This document shows, one piece after another, positions 16,959-25,552 of a DNA stretch of 64,000 nucleotides. Numbering within the stretch: the stretch's first letter is position 1; each line of letters starts with the position of its first letter. Below the pieces are notes generated by a model. It was not told where the DNA came from and searched no databases. It saw nothing but the letters and a program-made list of their open reading frames with translations. Origin of the DNA: Agromyces sp. Root81. Its GTDB lineage: Bacteria > Actinomycetota > Actinomycetes > Actinomycetales > Microbacteriaceae. The position numbers were made by a program, and so were the translations under genes. The stretch covers positions 62,001-126,000 of the forward strand of contig NZ_LMIR01000002.1 of assembly GCF_001429165.1 (NCBI RefSeq), given 5' to 3'.

Positions 16959-17869
16959 CGAGAGCCCTCGTCATCGGGGCGGGATCGATCGGGCTTCGCC
17001 ATGCCGTCGTGCTCCAGGAGCTCGGCATCGAGGTCGCGTTCGTCACCGCGCGCACCGACCTTCCGGAGCCGTCCTTCGGCTCCGTGGATCTCGCCGTCGC
17101 GGAATTCGCCCCCTCGTACGTCGTGATCGCAACCGAGACCTCCGAGCACGAACGAGCGGTCGCCCGGCTGGCCTCCACGGGCTTCTCCGAAACCCTCATG
17201 GTCGAGAAGCCGCTCGCTGTGCGCCCCGACGTGTTCGGGCCCGCTCGATTCCAGCGCGTCGGCGTCGGCTTCAACCTCCGATTCCACCCGGTACTCGACG
17301 CCCTCCGCCGCGAGCTGGTGACGGCGAAGGTCGCGACCATCGAATCCTACGCAGGCCAGCACCTCACCTCGTGGCGGCCCGATCGCCCGGTCCACGAACA
17401 GTACTCCTCGAGCCGCGCCCGCGGAGGCGGGGTTCTCCGCGACCTCTCGCACGAACTCGATGCCCTCGGATGGATGCTCGGATCCTGCGCGGGAGTCTTC
17501 GCGCGCGGTGGTCGCGTGACCGATCTCACCGTCGACGCCGACGACGCGTGGGGGATGGTCGCCGAGTACGAGCGCTGCCCGGTGGTCACACTCCAAGTGA
17601 ACTACCTCGACTCGCGACCGCGACGGCGCATCATCGCCAACACCGATCGCGGCACGTTCGAGGCAGACCTCATCGCCGGCACGTTGACGACGGCCGAAGC
17701 CACCATCGCATTCGATGTGGAGCGCAACGCGACCTACCGCGCCATGCACGTCGCCATGCTGTCGGAGGACGGTCGAGACGTGGCGACCGTCGCCGATGCC
17801 GTCGCGGTCGACCAACTCATCGATGCAATCGAACACAGCGCAGGGGTCAAGGAGTGGGTGCAACCGTGA
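16955..17869 (+). CDS. Gfo/Idh/MocA-type oxidoreductase of the Leg operon
   Basis: Protein of 304 aa. An N-terminal NAD(P) fold (ALVIGAGSIGLRHAVVL, residues 4-20) is followed by MVEKPLAV, the usual Lys-Pro of the Gfo/Idh/MocA family, and a C-terminal alpha/beta domain. The GTG start at 16955 overlaps ptmE by 4 nt and the stop overlaps legF by 4 nt. Members of this family often lie between ptmE and legF/ptmB in legionaminate loci; their substrate is not established. Confidence 0.75.
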   Translation: MTRALVIGAGSIGLRHAVVLQELGIEVAFVTARTDLPEPSFGSVDLAVAEFAPSYVVIATETSEHERAVARLASTGFSETLMVEKPLAVRPDVFGPARFQRVGVGFNLRFHPVLDALRRELVTAKVATIESYAGQHLTSWRPDRPVHEQYSSSRARGGGVLRDLSHELDALGWMLGSCAGVFARGGRVTDLTVDADDAWGMVAEYERCPVVTLQVNYLDSRPRRRIIANTDRGTFEADLIAGTLTTAEATIAFDVERNATYRAMHVAMLSEDGRDVATVADAVAVDQLIDAIEHSAGVKEWVQP

Positions 17870-18567
17870 ATAGAATCTGCACGATCACCGTGCGGGCGGG
17901 ATCGAAGGGCGTGCCCGGCAAGAACTGGCGCCTGATCGCTGGACTGCCGCTGTTCGCGCATTCCGTGCGGCACGCCGCCGAAGCGGGCATCTTCGACCGC
18001 ATCGTCGTGACGAGCGATGCTCCCGAGGTACTCGACGTGGCCGGCGATCACGGGGCCACCGACATCGTCGTGCGTCCGCTCGAGCTCGCGAACGACACCG
18101 CGGGGAAGGTTCCCGCGATCGTGCACGCGCTTCTCGAGACCGAGCGGCGGCACCACACGCGCTTCGACACGGTCGTCGATCTCGATGCGACGTCGCCGCT
18201 GCGCTCGATCGCCGACATCCGTGGGGCCGTCGAGCTCCTCGAAACGACCGGGGCCGACTCCGTGATCACCGGGAGCGAGTCCCGCCGATCTCCGTACTTC
18301 AACCTCGTCGAGCTCGACTCGGTTTCGGGCACGGTCGCCGTCTCCAAGCGCCCCGGCAAGCCCGTTCTGCGCCGGCAGGACGTGCCGCGGACGTTCGACA
18401 TGAATGCCTCGGTGTATGCATGGAAACGAGACTCGCTCGTCGCTGACCCAGTGGTCTTCTTCCCGACGACCCGGCTCTTCGAGATGCCGGAGTCCCGCTC
18501 GCACGACATCGACACCGAGCTCGACTTCGAGTTCGTGCGCTGGCTGATGGAACAACGGAAGGACTGA
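17866..18567 (+). CDS. legF: CMP-legionaminate cytidylyltransferase (NeuA/PtmB family)
   Basis: Protein of 233 aa. ITVRAGSKGVPGKNWR (6-21) is the CTP-binding motif of CMP-nonulosonate synthetases; VVDLDATSPLRS corresponds to the second conserved motif. It activates legionaminate with CMP. GTG 17866 overlaps the preceding stop by 4 nt; ptmA follows after 3 nt. It differs in family from the SpsF-type pseF at the left end, so the two sugars have separate activating enzymes. Confidence 0.88.
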   Translation: MNRICTITVRAGSKGVPGKNWRLIAGLPLFAHSVRHAAEAGIFDRIVVTSDAPEVLDVAGDHGATDIVVRPLELANDTAGKVPAIVHALLETERRHHTRFDTVVDLDATSPLRSIADIRGAVELLETTGADSVITGSESRRSPYFNLVELDSVSGTVAVSKRPGKPVLRRQDVPRTFDMNASVYAWKRDSLVADPVVFFPTTRLFEMPESRSHDIDTELDFEFVRWLMEQRKD

Positions 18568-18570
18568 AAC

Positions 18571-19389
18571 ATGGGTCGCTACACGAGGCTCTATGACTTG
18601 CGCGAGCATGTTGCCGTCGTCACCGGCGGTGCCGGCATCCTCGGGACGGAGACTGCGTCCGCACTTGCAGACCACGGCGCCCGCGTGGCCGTCGTCGACG
18701 TCGATGTCGAGCGGGCCACAGCCACCGCATCAGCGATCGCCTCGGAGTTCGACGCGACGGTGATCGGCGTGGCATGCGACGTCACCGACCCCGCCTCCAT
18801 CGCAGCGGCGACCGAGACCATCGAAGGGGAGCTCGGCCCGATCTCGATCCTGCACAACAACGCCGCCACGAAGGGGAGCGACCTCGCCGCCATGTTCGCG
18901 CCTGTCGAGGAGTACTCGCTCGACACGTGGCGGGAGATCATGGCGGTCAACCTCGATGGCCTCTTCCTCGTCTCTCGGCACATCGGTGGCCTGATGGCGG
19001 ATCGGAAGCGCGGATCGATCATTCACACGTCATCGATCTACGGCTCGATGGGCCCGGACCAGCGCATCTACGAAGGGTCCGAGTACCTCGGCCGAGCGAT
19101 CAACACCCCACCGGTGTACTCCGCGTCCAAGGGTGGTGTGATCGGCCTCACTCTGTACCTCGCCACGTACTGGGCGCAGGCCGGTGTCCGTGTCAATGCG
19201 CTGACTCCCGGAGGCATCGCATCGGGGCAGAACGAGGAGTTCGCTCGCCGATACAGCGCACGGGTTCCGCTCGGCCGCATGGCCGAGGCGCGCGAGGTAG
19301 CTGCGGGTCTGCTGTTCCTCGCATCAGATGCTTCCAGCTACATCACCGGACAGAACCTGCACGTGGACGGCGGGCTCAGCGCTTGGTGA
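18571..19389 (+). CDS. ptmA: PtmA-like short-chain dehydrogenase
   Basis: Protein of 272 aa, classical SDR. VVTGGAGILG (16-25) binds the cofactor. HNNAA, SSIYG and YSASKGG give the Asn-Ser-Tyr-Lys tetrad, and GQNLHVDGG closes the fold. PtmA is needed for legionaminate glycans in Campylobacter, and an early role in supplying GlcN-6-phosphate has been proposed. It is the last gene of the operon, with 117 bp before the next promoter. Confidence 0.8.
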   Translation: MGRYTRLYDLREHVAVVTGGAGILGTETASALADHGARVAVVDVDVERATATASAIASEFDATVIGVACDVTDPASIAAATETIEGELGPISILHNNAATKGSDLAAMFAPVEEYSLDTWREIMAVNLDGLFLVSRHIGGLMADRKRGSIIHTSSIYGSMGPDQRIYEGSEYLGRAINTPPVYSASKGGVIGLTLYLATYWAQAGVRVNALTPGGIASGQNEEFARRYSARVPLGRMAEAREVAAGLLFLASDASSYITGQNLHVDGGLSAW

Positions 19390-19493
19390 GAGCCGAACCA
19401 CGCTGACGCAGCTCGCCCGGGTCGCGCACCCTCGGCGACGAACGCGCTGCATGCGTGATCTGCAGCCCCACACCCCATGGACGCACCGGACGA

Positions 19494-19499
19494 TAGCCT
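19494..19499 (+). promoter_or_regulatory. Leaderless promoter -10 (TAGCCT) for the first polymerase/ligase gene
   Basis: TAGCCT, 7 nt, then ATG at 19507. This spacing decides the start: the longer frame from 19477 would begin inside the promoter. The rest of 19390-19506 shows no further feature. Confidence 0.6.
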
Positions 19500-19506
19500 T
19501 GATCCC

Positions 19507-20868
19507 ATGAGCACCGATCGACGCCGCTGGATCACGGCGTATGCGACGTTCGCCCTGTTCACCGTGATTGCCGGCCAGTTCTGGCGCAACCTCCTCGGAT
19601 GGTGGGGTTTCGGCATCGTCGCCGCGCTCGTGCTCATCGGCGCCGTCGTCATGGTCGCGCAGGTGAAGCCGAAGTGGATCTGGCGCCGCGTCCCGAAATC
19701 GACCCTCGTCTTCGTGCTCCTCGCAACGGCCTCGATCGCGTGGTCGTACTACCCCGGGGCATCCGCGCTCGGCGTGTCCATCACACTCGCGACCACGTTC
19801 ACCGCCATCGCCCTCGTGCTGTGCCTGAATTGGACGCAGTTCGTCCGCTGCCTCGGCGGCGCGCTCAAATGGGTGCTCGGGCTCTCGCTCGCCTTCGAGC
19901 TGTGGGTCGCGATCTTCGTCGGCGGCCCAGTGCTGCCGAACTTCCCCGACTTCGAGGTCACTGGCGAGAAGCTGCCCATGGCCTTCTACTGGTCGCGCGG
20001 CCTCCTCTTCGACGGCGGCCCGATCGAGGGCATCGTCGCAAGCCGCAACCTCCTCGCGATGGCGGCGCTGCTCGGACTCGTCGTGTTCGGCGCCATGCTC
20101 GTCGCCGTCAGCGTGCGGCGCGCATCGGGCATCACGTGGATCGTCGTGGCCGGGGTCGTCTTCGCACTCACCAGGTCGGCGACCGTCATCCTCGTCGCCG
20201 TCATCGTGCTCGTCGCGCTCGGCTTCGCGCTGTGGGCCCGGCGGGTCGGACCCGATCGCCGACGCGGGGTCTACTGGACCGCAGCGGCAGCGCTCGTCGC
20301 GTCGGTCACCGCATTGATCGTCTTCTGGGATCGCCTGCTCGACCTCTTCGGCAAGAGCGAAGACCTCACCGGCCGGTTCGACATCTGGAACTCCGTGATC
20401 GGCCTCGCCGTCGAGCGCCCGTGGTTCGGCTGGGGCTGGGTCGGCTACTGGGTTCCCTGGGTCGAACCGTTCCAGGGGCTGGCCGTGCGGAAGGGCGTCA
20501 CCTACCTGCAGGCGCACAACGCCTGGCTCGACGTCTGGATGCAGCTCGGCATCATCGGCGTGATCGCGTTCGCCTCGATCGTGATCGGCGCACTGTGGCG
20601 CTCGTGGTTCCTCGCCGTCGACCGGCCGATGGATGCCGCGGGACGACCGCTCCCCCACTCCGCCGCCGCCCTCGTGCCGCTGCTCCTGCTCGTCGCGCTC
20701 ATCGGGCAGAGCTTCGCCGAGAGCCGCCTCCTGATCGAGAGCGGCTGGCTCCTGCTCATCGCGATCGCCTGGTCGACCAAGCAGCGCCAGTGGGAGCACG
20801 AACCATTGCCTGCTGAACCCGTGCCGGTGCCCGCGTCGCGGATGCCTCCTCCCGAGGTCGCTCGATGA
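19507..20868 (+). CDS. O-antigen ligase/polymerase-like membrane protein (canonical copy)
   Basis: Protein of 453 aa with about 10 or more hydrophobic segments. A Wzy_C/WaaL-type region runs about 290-350, with GRFDIWNSV, ERPWFGWGWVGYW and LQAHNAWLDVWMQLG. The histidine at 337 matches the conserved His of O-antigen ligases. It would join or polymerise undecaprenyl-linked glycan on the outer face of the membrane. A paralogue follows 31 nt downstream, and the flippase comes after that. Ligase and polymerase cannot be told apart from sequence. Confidence 0.8.
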   Translation: MSTDRRRWITAYATFALFTVIAGQFWRNLLGWWGFGIVAALVLIGAVVMVAQVKPKWIWRRVPKSTLVFVLLATASIAWSYYPGASALGVSITLATTFTAIALVLCLNWTQFVRCLGGALKWVLGLSLAFELWVAIFVGGPVLPNFPDFEVTGEKLPMAFYWSRGLLFDGGPIEGIVASRNLLAMAALLGLVVFGAMLVAVSVRRASGITWIVVAGVVFALTRSATVILVAVIVLVALGFALWARRVGPDRRRGVYWTAAAALVASVTALIVFWDRLLDLFGKSEDLTGRFDIWNSVIGLAVERPWFGWGWVGYWVPWVEPFQGLAVRKGVTYLQAHNAWLDVWMQLGIIGVIAFASIVIGALWRSWFLAVDRPMDAAGRPLPHSAAALVPLLLLVALIGQSFAESRLLIESGWLLLIAIAWSTKQRQWEHEPLPAEPVPVPASRMPPPEVAR

Positions 20869-20899
20869 GCCGACTCGTGCGCGCCGGAGCCAGGCGCCG

Positions 20900-22234
20900 A
20901 TGAGCATTCACGGGGAGGGCCCTGAGCGAAGTCACAACCGGTCCGATGCATCGCGGCTGAGTGCCGCACTACGCGAGTTCGTCGGCTCGGCGCGCTTCGC
21001 GCAGGCCCTGACCCTGCTCGCCGTCGGCCTTGCATTCTCGACGCATGCCGTCCGCAGCATCATCGGCACGCCCGGGCTCATCGCCGCCATCGCCGGGCTC
21101 GTCGTGCTCTGCGGCGCATCGCTCGTCGCTCGGTGGCGGGCAGTCGAGTGGTACGGCATCCTGCCGCTCACGATCCTCGTGTTCATCGGATGGTGCGCCG
21201 CCTCGGTGCTCTGGAGCAGCCTGCCCGCCCTCGCCTCGCTCGCCAGAGTCGGCTACCTCGTCGCCTTCACCTTCGTCGGCATCTACATCGCGCTCATGCG
21301 CGACACGATCCAGATCGTGCGCGCTTTCGGCGATGTCATGCGAGCGCTGCTCGGCGCCTCGATCGTGCTCGAGGTGCTCTCGGGCATCATCCTCGACATA
21401 CCGATCAGGATCCTCGGCATCCAGGGCGTCATCGCCCAGCTGGGGCCGATCCAAGGCGTCTTCGGATCGCGCAACATGCTCGGCTTCGTCGCCCTCATCG
21501 CGCTTCTCACGTTCCTCGTCGAGTGGCGCATGAAGATCGTGCAGCGCGCACGCGCCATCGCATCGCTCGTGCTGGCCGGCCTCTGCCTCGTCTTCTCCGG
21601 TTCGCCGACGACGTGGTTCGCGCTCGGCGCGGCACTCGTGGCGCTCGCCGCGCTCTACGGGCTCCGGCGGGCTTCGGCGCCGACGAGGTGGCGGTGGCAG
21701 ATCGCCCTGCTCGTCACCGGTGTCGTCGCGATCATCGCCGGGTGGATCTTCCGTATCCGCATCATCGAACTCCTCGACGCGCGCAGCGAGTTCGATGTGC
21801 GCCTCACCGTCTGGCGCGAGCTCTCCCGCTACCTGAACCTCAACCCGCTGCAGGGTTGGGGCTGGGTGGGCCCATGGCCGGATGCCCCGCCGTACACGTG
21901 GATCGAGCTCGCCACGGGCCGGCCACATGGCTCAGCGCTGAACGCGTACATCGACGTGTACTTCCAGGTGGGCGTCATCGGTGCACTGCTGTTCATCGCG
22001 CTTCTCGGCGTCGCCCTCGTGCGCGCATGGCTGCTCGCCTCGACCCGGCGAAGCGTGGTGTACGTGTGGCCCGCACTCATGCTCGTCGCGATCGCGGTGA
22101 CCTCGTTCGCCGAGAGCTTCGCCCTCGTCGAAGGCGGCTGGATGCTGCTCGTGGTGTGCGCGGTGAAGGCCGCACGCGACATGAGTTGGCGGGACGCCCT
22201 GTCGTTGAACCCGGCTGCGAGGGGTGGCGTGTGA
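20900..22234 (+). CDS. O-antigen ligase/polymerase-like membrane protein (divergent copy, His replaced)
   Basis: Protein of 444 aa with about 10 or more hydrophobic segments, paralogous to the preceding gene. It shares VRLTVWRELS and PLQGWGWVGPW. Where the first copy has AHNAWLDV it has ALNAYIDV, so the conserved histidine is Leu at residue 347; a His lies three residues earlier (PHGSALNAY). The pair may divide polymerase and ligase roles, or this copy may use the shifted His. ATG 20900; the stop overlaps the flippase start by 4 nt. Confidence 0.78.
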   Translation: MSIHGEGPERSHNRSDASRLSAALREFVGSARFAQALTLLAVGLAFSTHAVRSIIGTPGLIAAIAGLVVLCGASLVARWRAVEWYGILPLTILVFIGWCAASVLWSSLPALASLARVGYLVAFTFVGIYIALMRDTIQIVRAFGDVMRALLGASIVLEVLSGIILDIPIRILGIQGVIAQLGPIQGVFGSRNMLGFVALIALLTFLVEWRMKIVQRARAIASLVLAGLCLVFSGSPTTWFALGAALVALAALYGLRRASAPTRWRWQIALLVTGVVAIIAGWIFRIRIIELLDARSEFDVRLTVWRELSRYLNLNPLQGWGWVGPWPDAPPYTWIELATGRPHGSALNAYIDVYFQVGVIGALLFIALLGVALVRAWLLASTRRSVVYVWPALMLVAIAVTSFAESFALVEGGWMLLVVCAVKAARDMSWRDALSLNPAARGGV

Positions 22235-23472
22235 AGGGGCTCCAGCGACTCGTGCGGGCGACGGGCGGGTATGGCGCCTCCGTCGTCGTCAGCGGCATCG
22301 TCAGCATCGCCGTCATCCCTGCGGTGATCATCCTCGCCGGCGCCGACGCGTGGGCGGCGATCGCGATCGCACAGGCGGTTGCCGGATTCGCGTTCGTGAT
22401 CGCCGTGTTCGGCTGGGGCGTCACCGGCCCGACTCGAGTCGCCGCGCTCCCCTCGGAACAGCGCGGTGGGTACTATCTCGGTTCCTTGGTGAGTCGAGGC
22501 TGGCTCACGCTGCTCGTCACGCCGCCGTCGATCGTGCTGGCGGCCCTGATGCAGCCCGATTACGTGCTGCTGGTCGCTCTGACCGTGACGTCGGGCATCA
22601 TCGCCGCGCTCGGCGCGGGATGGTTCTTCGTCGGCGAGCGCAGCCCCACCCGGTTCCTGCTCCTCGACACGCTTCCGCGAACCGTCGGCACGATCGTCGG
22701 AGCAGGTGCGCTCATGCTCACGCACGACGCCGTCTGGTTCGCCGGCGTTCAAGGCGCCGGCGCGCTCTGCGCGACGGTGCTCTCGAGCATCAGCATTCTG
22801 CGCCGGTACCGCGGCTGGCGGCTTGATCTCCGACCGGTCCCTGCCTTCCGGAGACTGCGCGGACAGACGCCCGAGGTCGCGATGTCGGCGACGTCGGCCG
22901 TCTACGTCAACCTGCCGATCATCGTGGTCCAGCTCATGCTCCCCCAGGCGGTCGCGACCTTCGCCCTCGCCGAACGCATCATGAGACTCGCGCTGTATTC
23001 GACCCGGCCGATCGTCCAGATGGCTCAGGGCTACGTTCCGGCGACGCCGCCCGAGGAACAGCTTCGTCGTGCCCGCCTCGTCGTGAAGGCGGCGCTCGTC
23101 CTCGGGTTGTTGGGAACCGCCGCGTACACCCTGCTCGGACCCTGGATCGGAGATCTGTTGTCGGGTGGCGAGCTCAGCATCGATCTCGCACTCGCAGCAT
23201 CCTTCGGCCTGGCGCTCGGCGCCCTCCTCGCCTCCCAGCTCACCGGGTTCGCGTGCCTGACCGCCTTCGAGCGCACGAGGACACTCGCGGTTTCGACGAT
23301 CGCCGGTGCGGTCGTCGGCGGGATCCTGTTGGTCCCTCTCGCATTCCTGATCGGGCTGCCGGGCGTGGCGCTTGCGATGGCTGCGGCCGAACTCGCCGTG
23401 TTGGCGGTGCAACTCCATGCACTCCGGTCCGTGCTCAGACCTCCGGTCGATGGGGCGAAGGTTAGGCTGTAG
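22231..23472 (+). CDS. Wzx-like polysaccharide flippase (MOP superfamily)
   Basis: Protein of 413 aa with about 10-12 membrane segments and few charged residues within them. The N-terminal RLVRATGGYGASVVVSG and the overall helix pattern fit the polysaccharide-transporter branch of the MOP/MATE superfamily. GTG 22231 overlaps the upstream polymerase-like gene by 4 nt; the open frame continues upstream to 21133 but that is the shadow of the previous gene. It would flip lipid-linked repeat units for the adjacent polymerase/ligase pair. Confidence 0.8.
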   Translation: MKGLQRLVRATGGYGASVVVSGIVSIAVIPAVIILAGADAWAAIAIAQAVAGFAFVIAVFGWGVTGPTRVAALPSEQRGGYYLGSLVSRGWLTLLVTPPSIVLAALMQPDYVLLVALTVTSGIIAALGAGWFFVGERSPTRFLLLDTLPRTVGTIVGAGALMLTHDAVWFAGVQGAGALCATVLSSISILRRYRGWRLDLRPVPAFRRLRGQTPEVAMSATSAVYVNLPIIVVQLMLPQAVATFALAERIMRLALYSTRPIVQMAQGYVPATPPEEQLRRARLVVKAALVLGLLGTAAYTLLGPWIGDLLSGGELSIDLALAASFGLALGALLASQLTGFACLTAFERTRTLAVSTIAGAVVGGILLVPLAFLIGLPGVALAMAAAELAVLAVQLHALRSVLRPPVDGAKVRL

Positions 23473-23551
23473 TCGGTGGCAAGACGCCCCAGCCGCACCG
23501 GCGGCGCACCGAAGGGCGAGTCGCCCCCCGAATGACACGGAGTACGTACGA

Positions 23552-25465
23552 GTGACCGAGTGGACGACGATCCAGAATGTCGTGTTTTCGACGGACAACG
23601 ATCCCGATGTACTGCCGCTCTACGCAGACCCCGAAACCTGGGCGAAGTTCGGCGACCGCCCGGTCAGAGTCAGTGAGCGCTCGCACATCGACGAGATCGT
23701 CGGCCGGACGAGCATGCGCATCGACGCGGGAGCGCGGGTGTCGTTCGCCAGCTACTTCAATGCGTTTCCCGCTTCCTACTGGCAGCACTACACGAACGTT
23801 TCGCGCTTGCGTCTCCTCGTCGACATGCGCGGCGCCTGCACCGTCCTCGTCTACCGGTCGAACGCGCAGGGCATCGCCCAGCACGTCGAATCGCAATCGC
23901 TCGATGGAGACGCGACCGCGACGTTCGACCTCCCGCTGGCGACCTTCGGCGACGGCGGCTGGTACTGGTTCGACGTGATCGCGCACAGCGAGTCGGCGAC
24001 CCTCCTCGGCGGCCGCTGGGAGACCGCGGATCCCGAGATCACGCCCGGACTCGTCTCGCTCGGCATCACGACGTTCAACAAGCCCGACTACTGTGTCGAG
24101 ACCCTCGACACGATCGCCAGCGATCCGGGCGTCGTCGACGTCATCGACCGGATCTTCCTCGTCGACCAGGGAACGCAGAAGGTGGCCGACCAGGACGGCT
24201 ACCCCGAGGTGGCCGAGAAGCTCGGCGAGCGCCTCCGGATCATCACCCAGAACAACCTCGGAGGATCCGGCGGGTTCGCCCGTTCGATGGCGGAGACCCT
24301 CGACCGTCCCGACAGCGACTTCGTCCTGCTCGTCGACGACGACGTGAAGATCGAGCCCGAGAGCATCCTCCGTGCAGTGCATTTCGCCCGTCATTCCAGA
24401 AGGCCGACGATCGTCGGCGGGCACATGTTCGACCTCCTCGACCGGCCGGTGCTCCACGCATTCGCGGAGGTCGTCGACCCGGAGCCATTCATCTGGAAGG
24501 CCACGGTCAAGGAAGACGTGCCGCATGACTTCCGCGTCAGCAATCTGCGCCAGACCCGTTGGATGCACTCCCGAATGGACTCCGACTACAACGGCTGGTG
24601 GTTCTGCCTCATCCCGACCAAGGTCATCCGGGAGATCGGACTGGCTCTGCCGGTGTTCATCAAGTGGGACGACGCGGAGTACAGCCTGCGAGCACGCGAG
24701 CACGGCTTTCCGACCGTCAGCCTTCCTGGCGCAGCACTCTGGCACGTGTCCTGGCTCGACAAGGACGACACGATCGACTGGCAGGCCTATTACCACGCTC
24801 GCAATCGGTTCGTTGCAGCGCTGCTCCACTCGGACTATCCGCGAGGCGGCAAGCTCCTGCGCGACAGCCGGCGCTGGGACCTGAAGCACCTGCTGGGCAT
24901 GCAGTACTACCCGATCACTCTGCGCCACATGGCGCTGAACGACGTACTCCGCGGACCCGCGCATCTGCACGAGACCATGCCGACGAAACTCGGCGAGCTG
25001 CGCTCGCTCGCAGGCGAGTTCCGCGAGAAGCGGGTGTTCAAGACCGACGGAGAACTCCCCCACGCCAATCGGGGGAAACAGTTCTATCCGGTGCCGAGCG
25101 GAACGCAGCAGTCGAAGGGCCCGACCGGTCTCCCGCTCATCCTGTACACCGCGCGCATGCTCGCTCGCCACTGGCTCACGAAGCCGGCGCCCGCGAATGT
25201 GGAGAATCCCGAGGTCGAACTGGCGAAGCGGGATGCAACCTGGTTCCGCACCCCTGGGTTCGACAGTGCACTCGTCACCACGGCCGACGGCTCGGGCAAG
25301 AGTTGGTTCGCACGCGACCGCGGTGAGTTCCGCCGGATGCTCCGACAGAGCAACCGACTGCACCGGCGCCTCGGCCGCGAGTGGGCGACATTGGCCAAGG
25401 AGTACCGCGAGGCGCTCCCCGAGTACACGTCCGTCCAGGAGTGGCGCAAGACATTCGAACGCTGA
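23552..25465 (+). CDS. glfT2: GlfT2-like galactofuranosyltransferase
   Basis: Protein of 637 aa, the same length as mycobacterial GlfT2. An N-terminal beta-sandwich is followed by a GT-A domain. It shows LGITTFNKPDYC, NLGGSGGFARSM, DDD at 262-264, WW at 349-350, WDD at 372-374 and WHVSW with His 398; each lies close to the GlfT2 catalytic positions, and a helical C-terminal part follows. GTG 23552 has GGAG 9 nt upstream. It would build galactofuranose chains from UDP-Galf supplied by glf (41828-42979). The exact linkage and acceptor are not visible. Confidence 0.87.
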   Translation: MTEWTTIQNVVFSTDNDPDVLPLYADPETWAKFGDRPVRVSERSHIDEIVGRTSMRIDAGARVSFASYFNAFPASYWQHYTNVSRLRLLVDMRGACTVLVYRSNAQGIAQHVESQSLDGDATATFDLPLATFGDGGWYWFDVIAHSESATLLGGRWETADPEITPGLVSLGITTFNKPDYCVETLDTIASDPGVVDVIDRIFLVDQGTQKVADQDGYPEVAEKLGERLRIITQNNLGGSGGFARSMAETLDRPDSDFVLLVDDDVKIEPESILRAVHFARHSRRPTIVGGHMFDLLDRPVLHAFAEVVDPEPFIWKATVKEDVPHDFRVSNLRQTRWMHSRMDSDYNGWWFCLIPTKVIREIGLALPVFIKWDDAEYSLRAREHGFPTVSLPGAALWHVSWLDKDDTIDWQAYYHARNRFVAALLHSDYPRGGKLLRDSRRWDLKHLLGMQYYPITLRHMALNDVLRGPAHLHETMPTKLGELRSLAGEFREKRVFKTDGELPHANRGKQFYPVPSGTQQSKGPTGLPLILYTARMLARHWLTKPAPANVENPEVELAKRDATWFRTPGFDSALVTTADGSGKSWFARDRGEFRRMLRQSNRLHRRLGREWATLAKEYREALPEYTSVQEWRKTFER

Positions 25466-25552
25466 GGCCGTCACGGGCACGGCGGGCCGCACCAGGCCCG
25501 AATCCGCGACCGCCCGGCCCGGCGCATCCGCGATCACCTGGCACAGGTCGAG

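Noticed and set aside
4445..18567. Flagellin glycosylation as the purpose of the Pse/Leg genes
   Set aside because: No flagellar, flagellin or motility-associated factor gene was seen. Polymerases, flippases and an LCP ligase favour an envelope glycan, though flagellar genes elsewhere cannot be excluded.
21133..22230. 366-codon upstream extension of the flippase frame
   Set aside because: It overlaps the polymerase-like gene in another frame and is Arg/His/Ala-rich. The flippase starts at GTG 22231.
23462..25537. 691-codon minus-strand open frame
   Set aside because: It is antisense to the GlfT2-like gene, whose catalytic motifs are clear; the antisense product has no recognisable fold.
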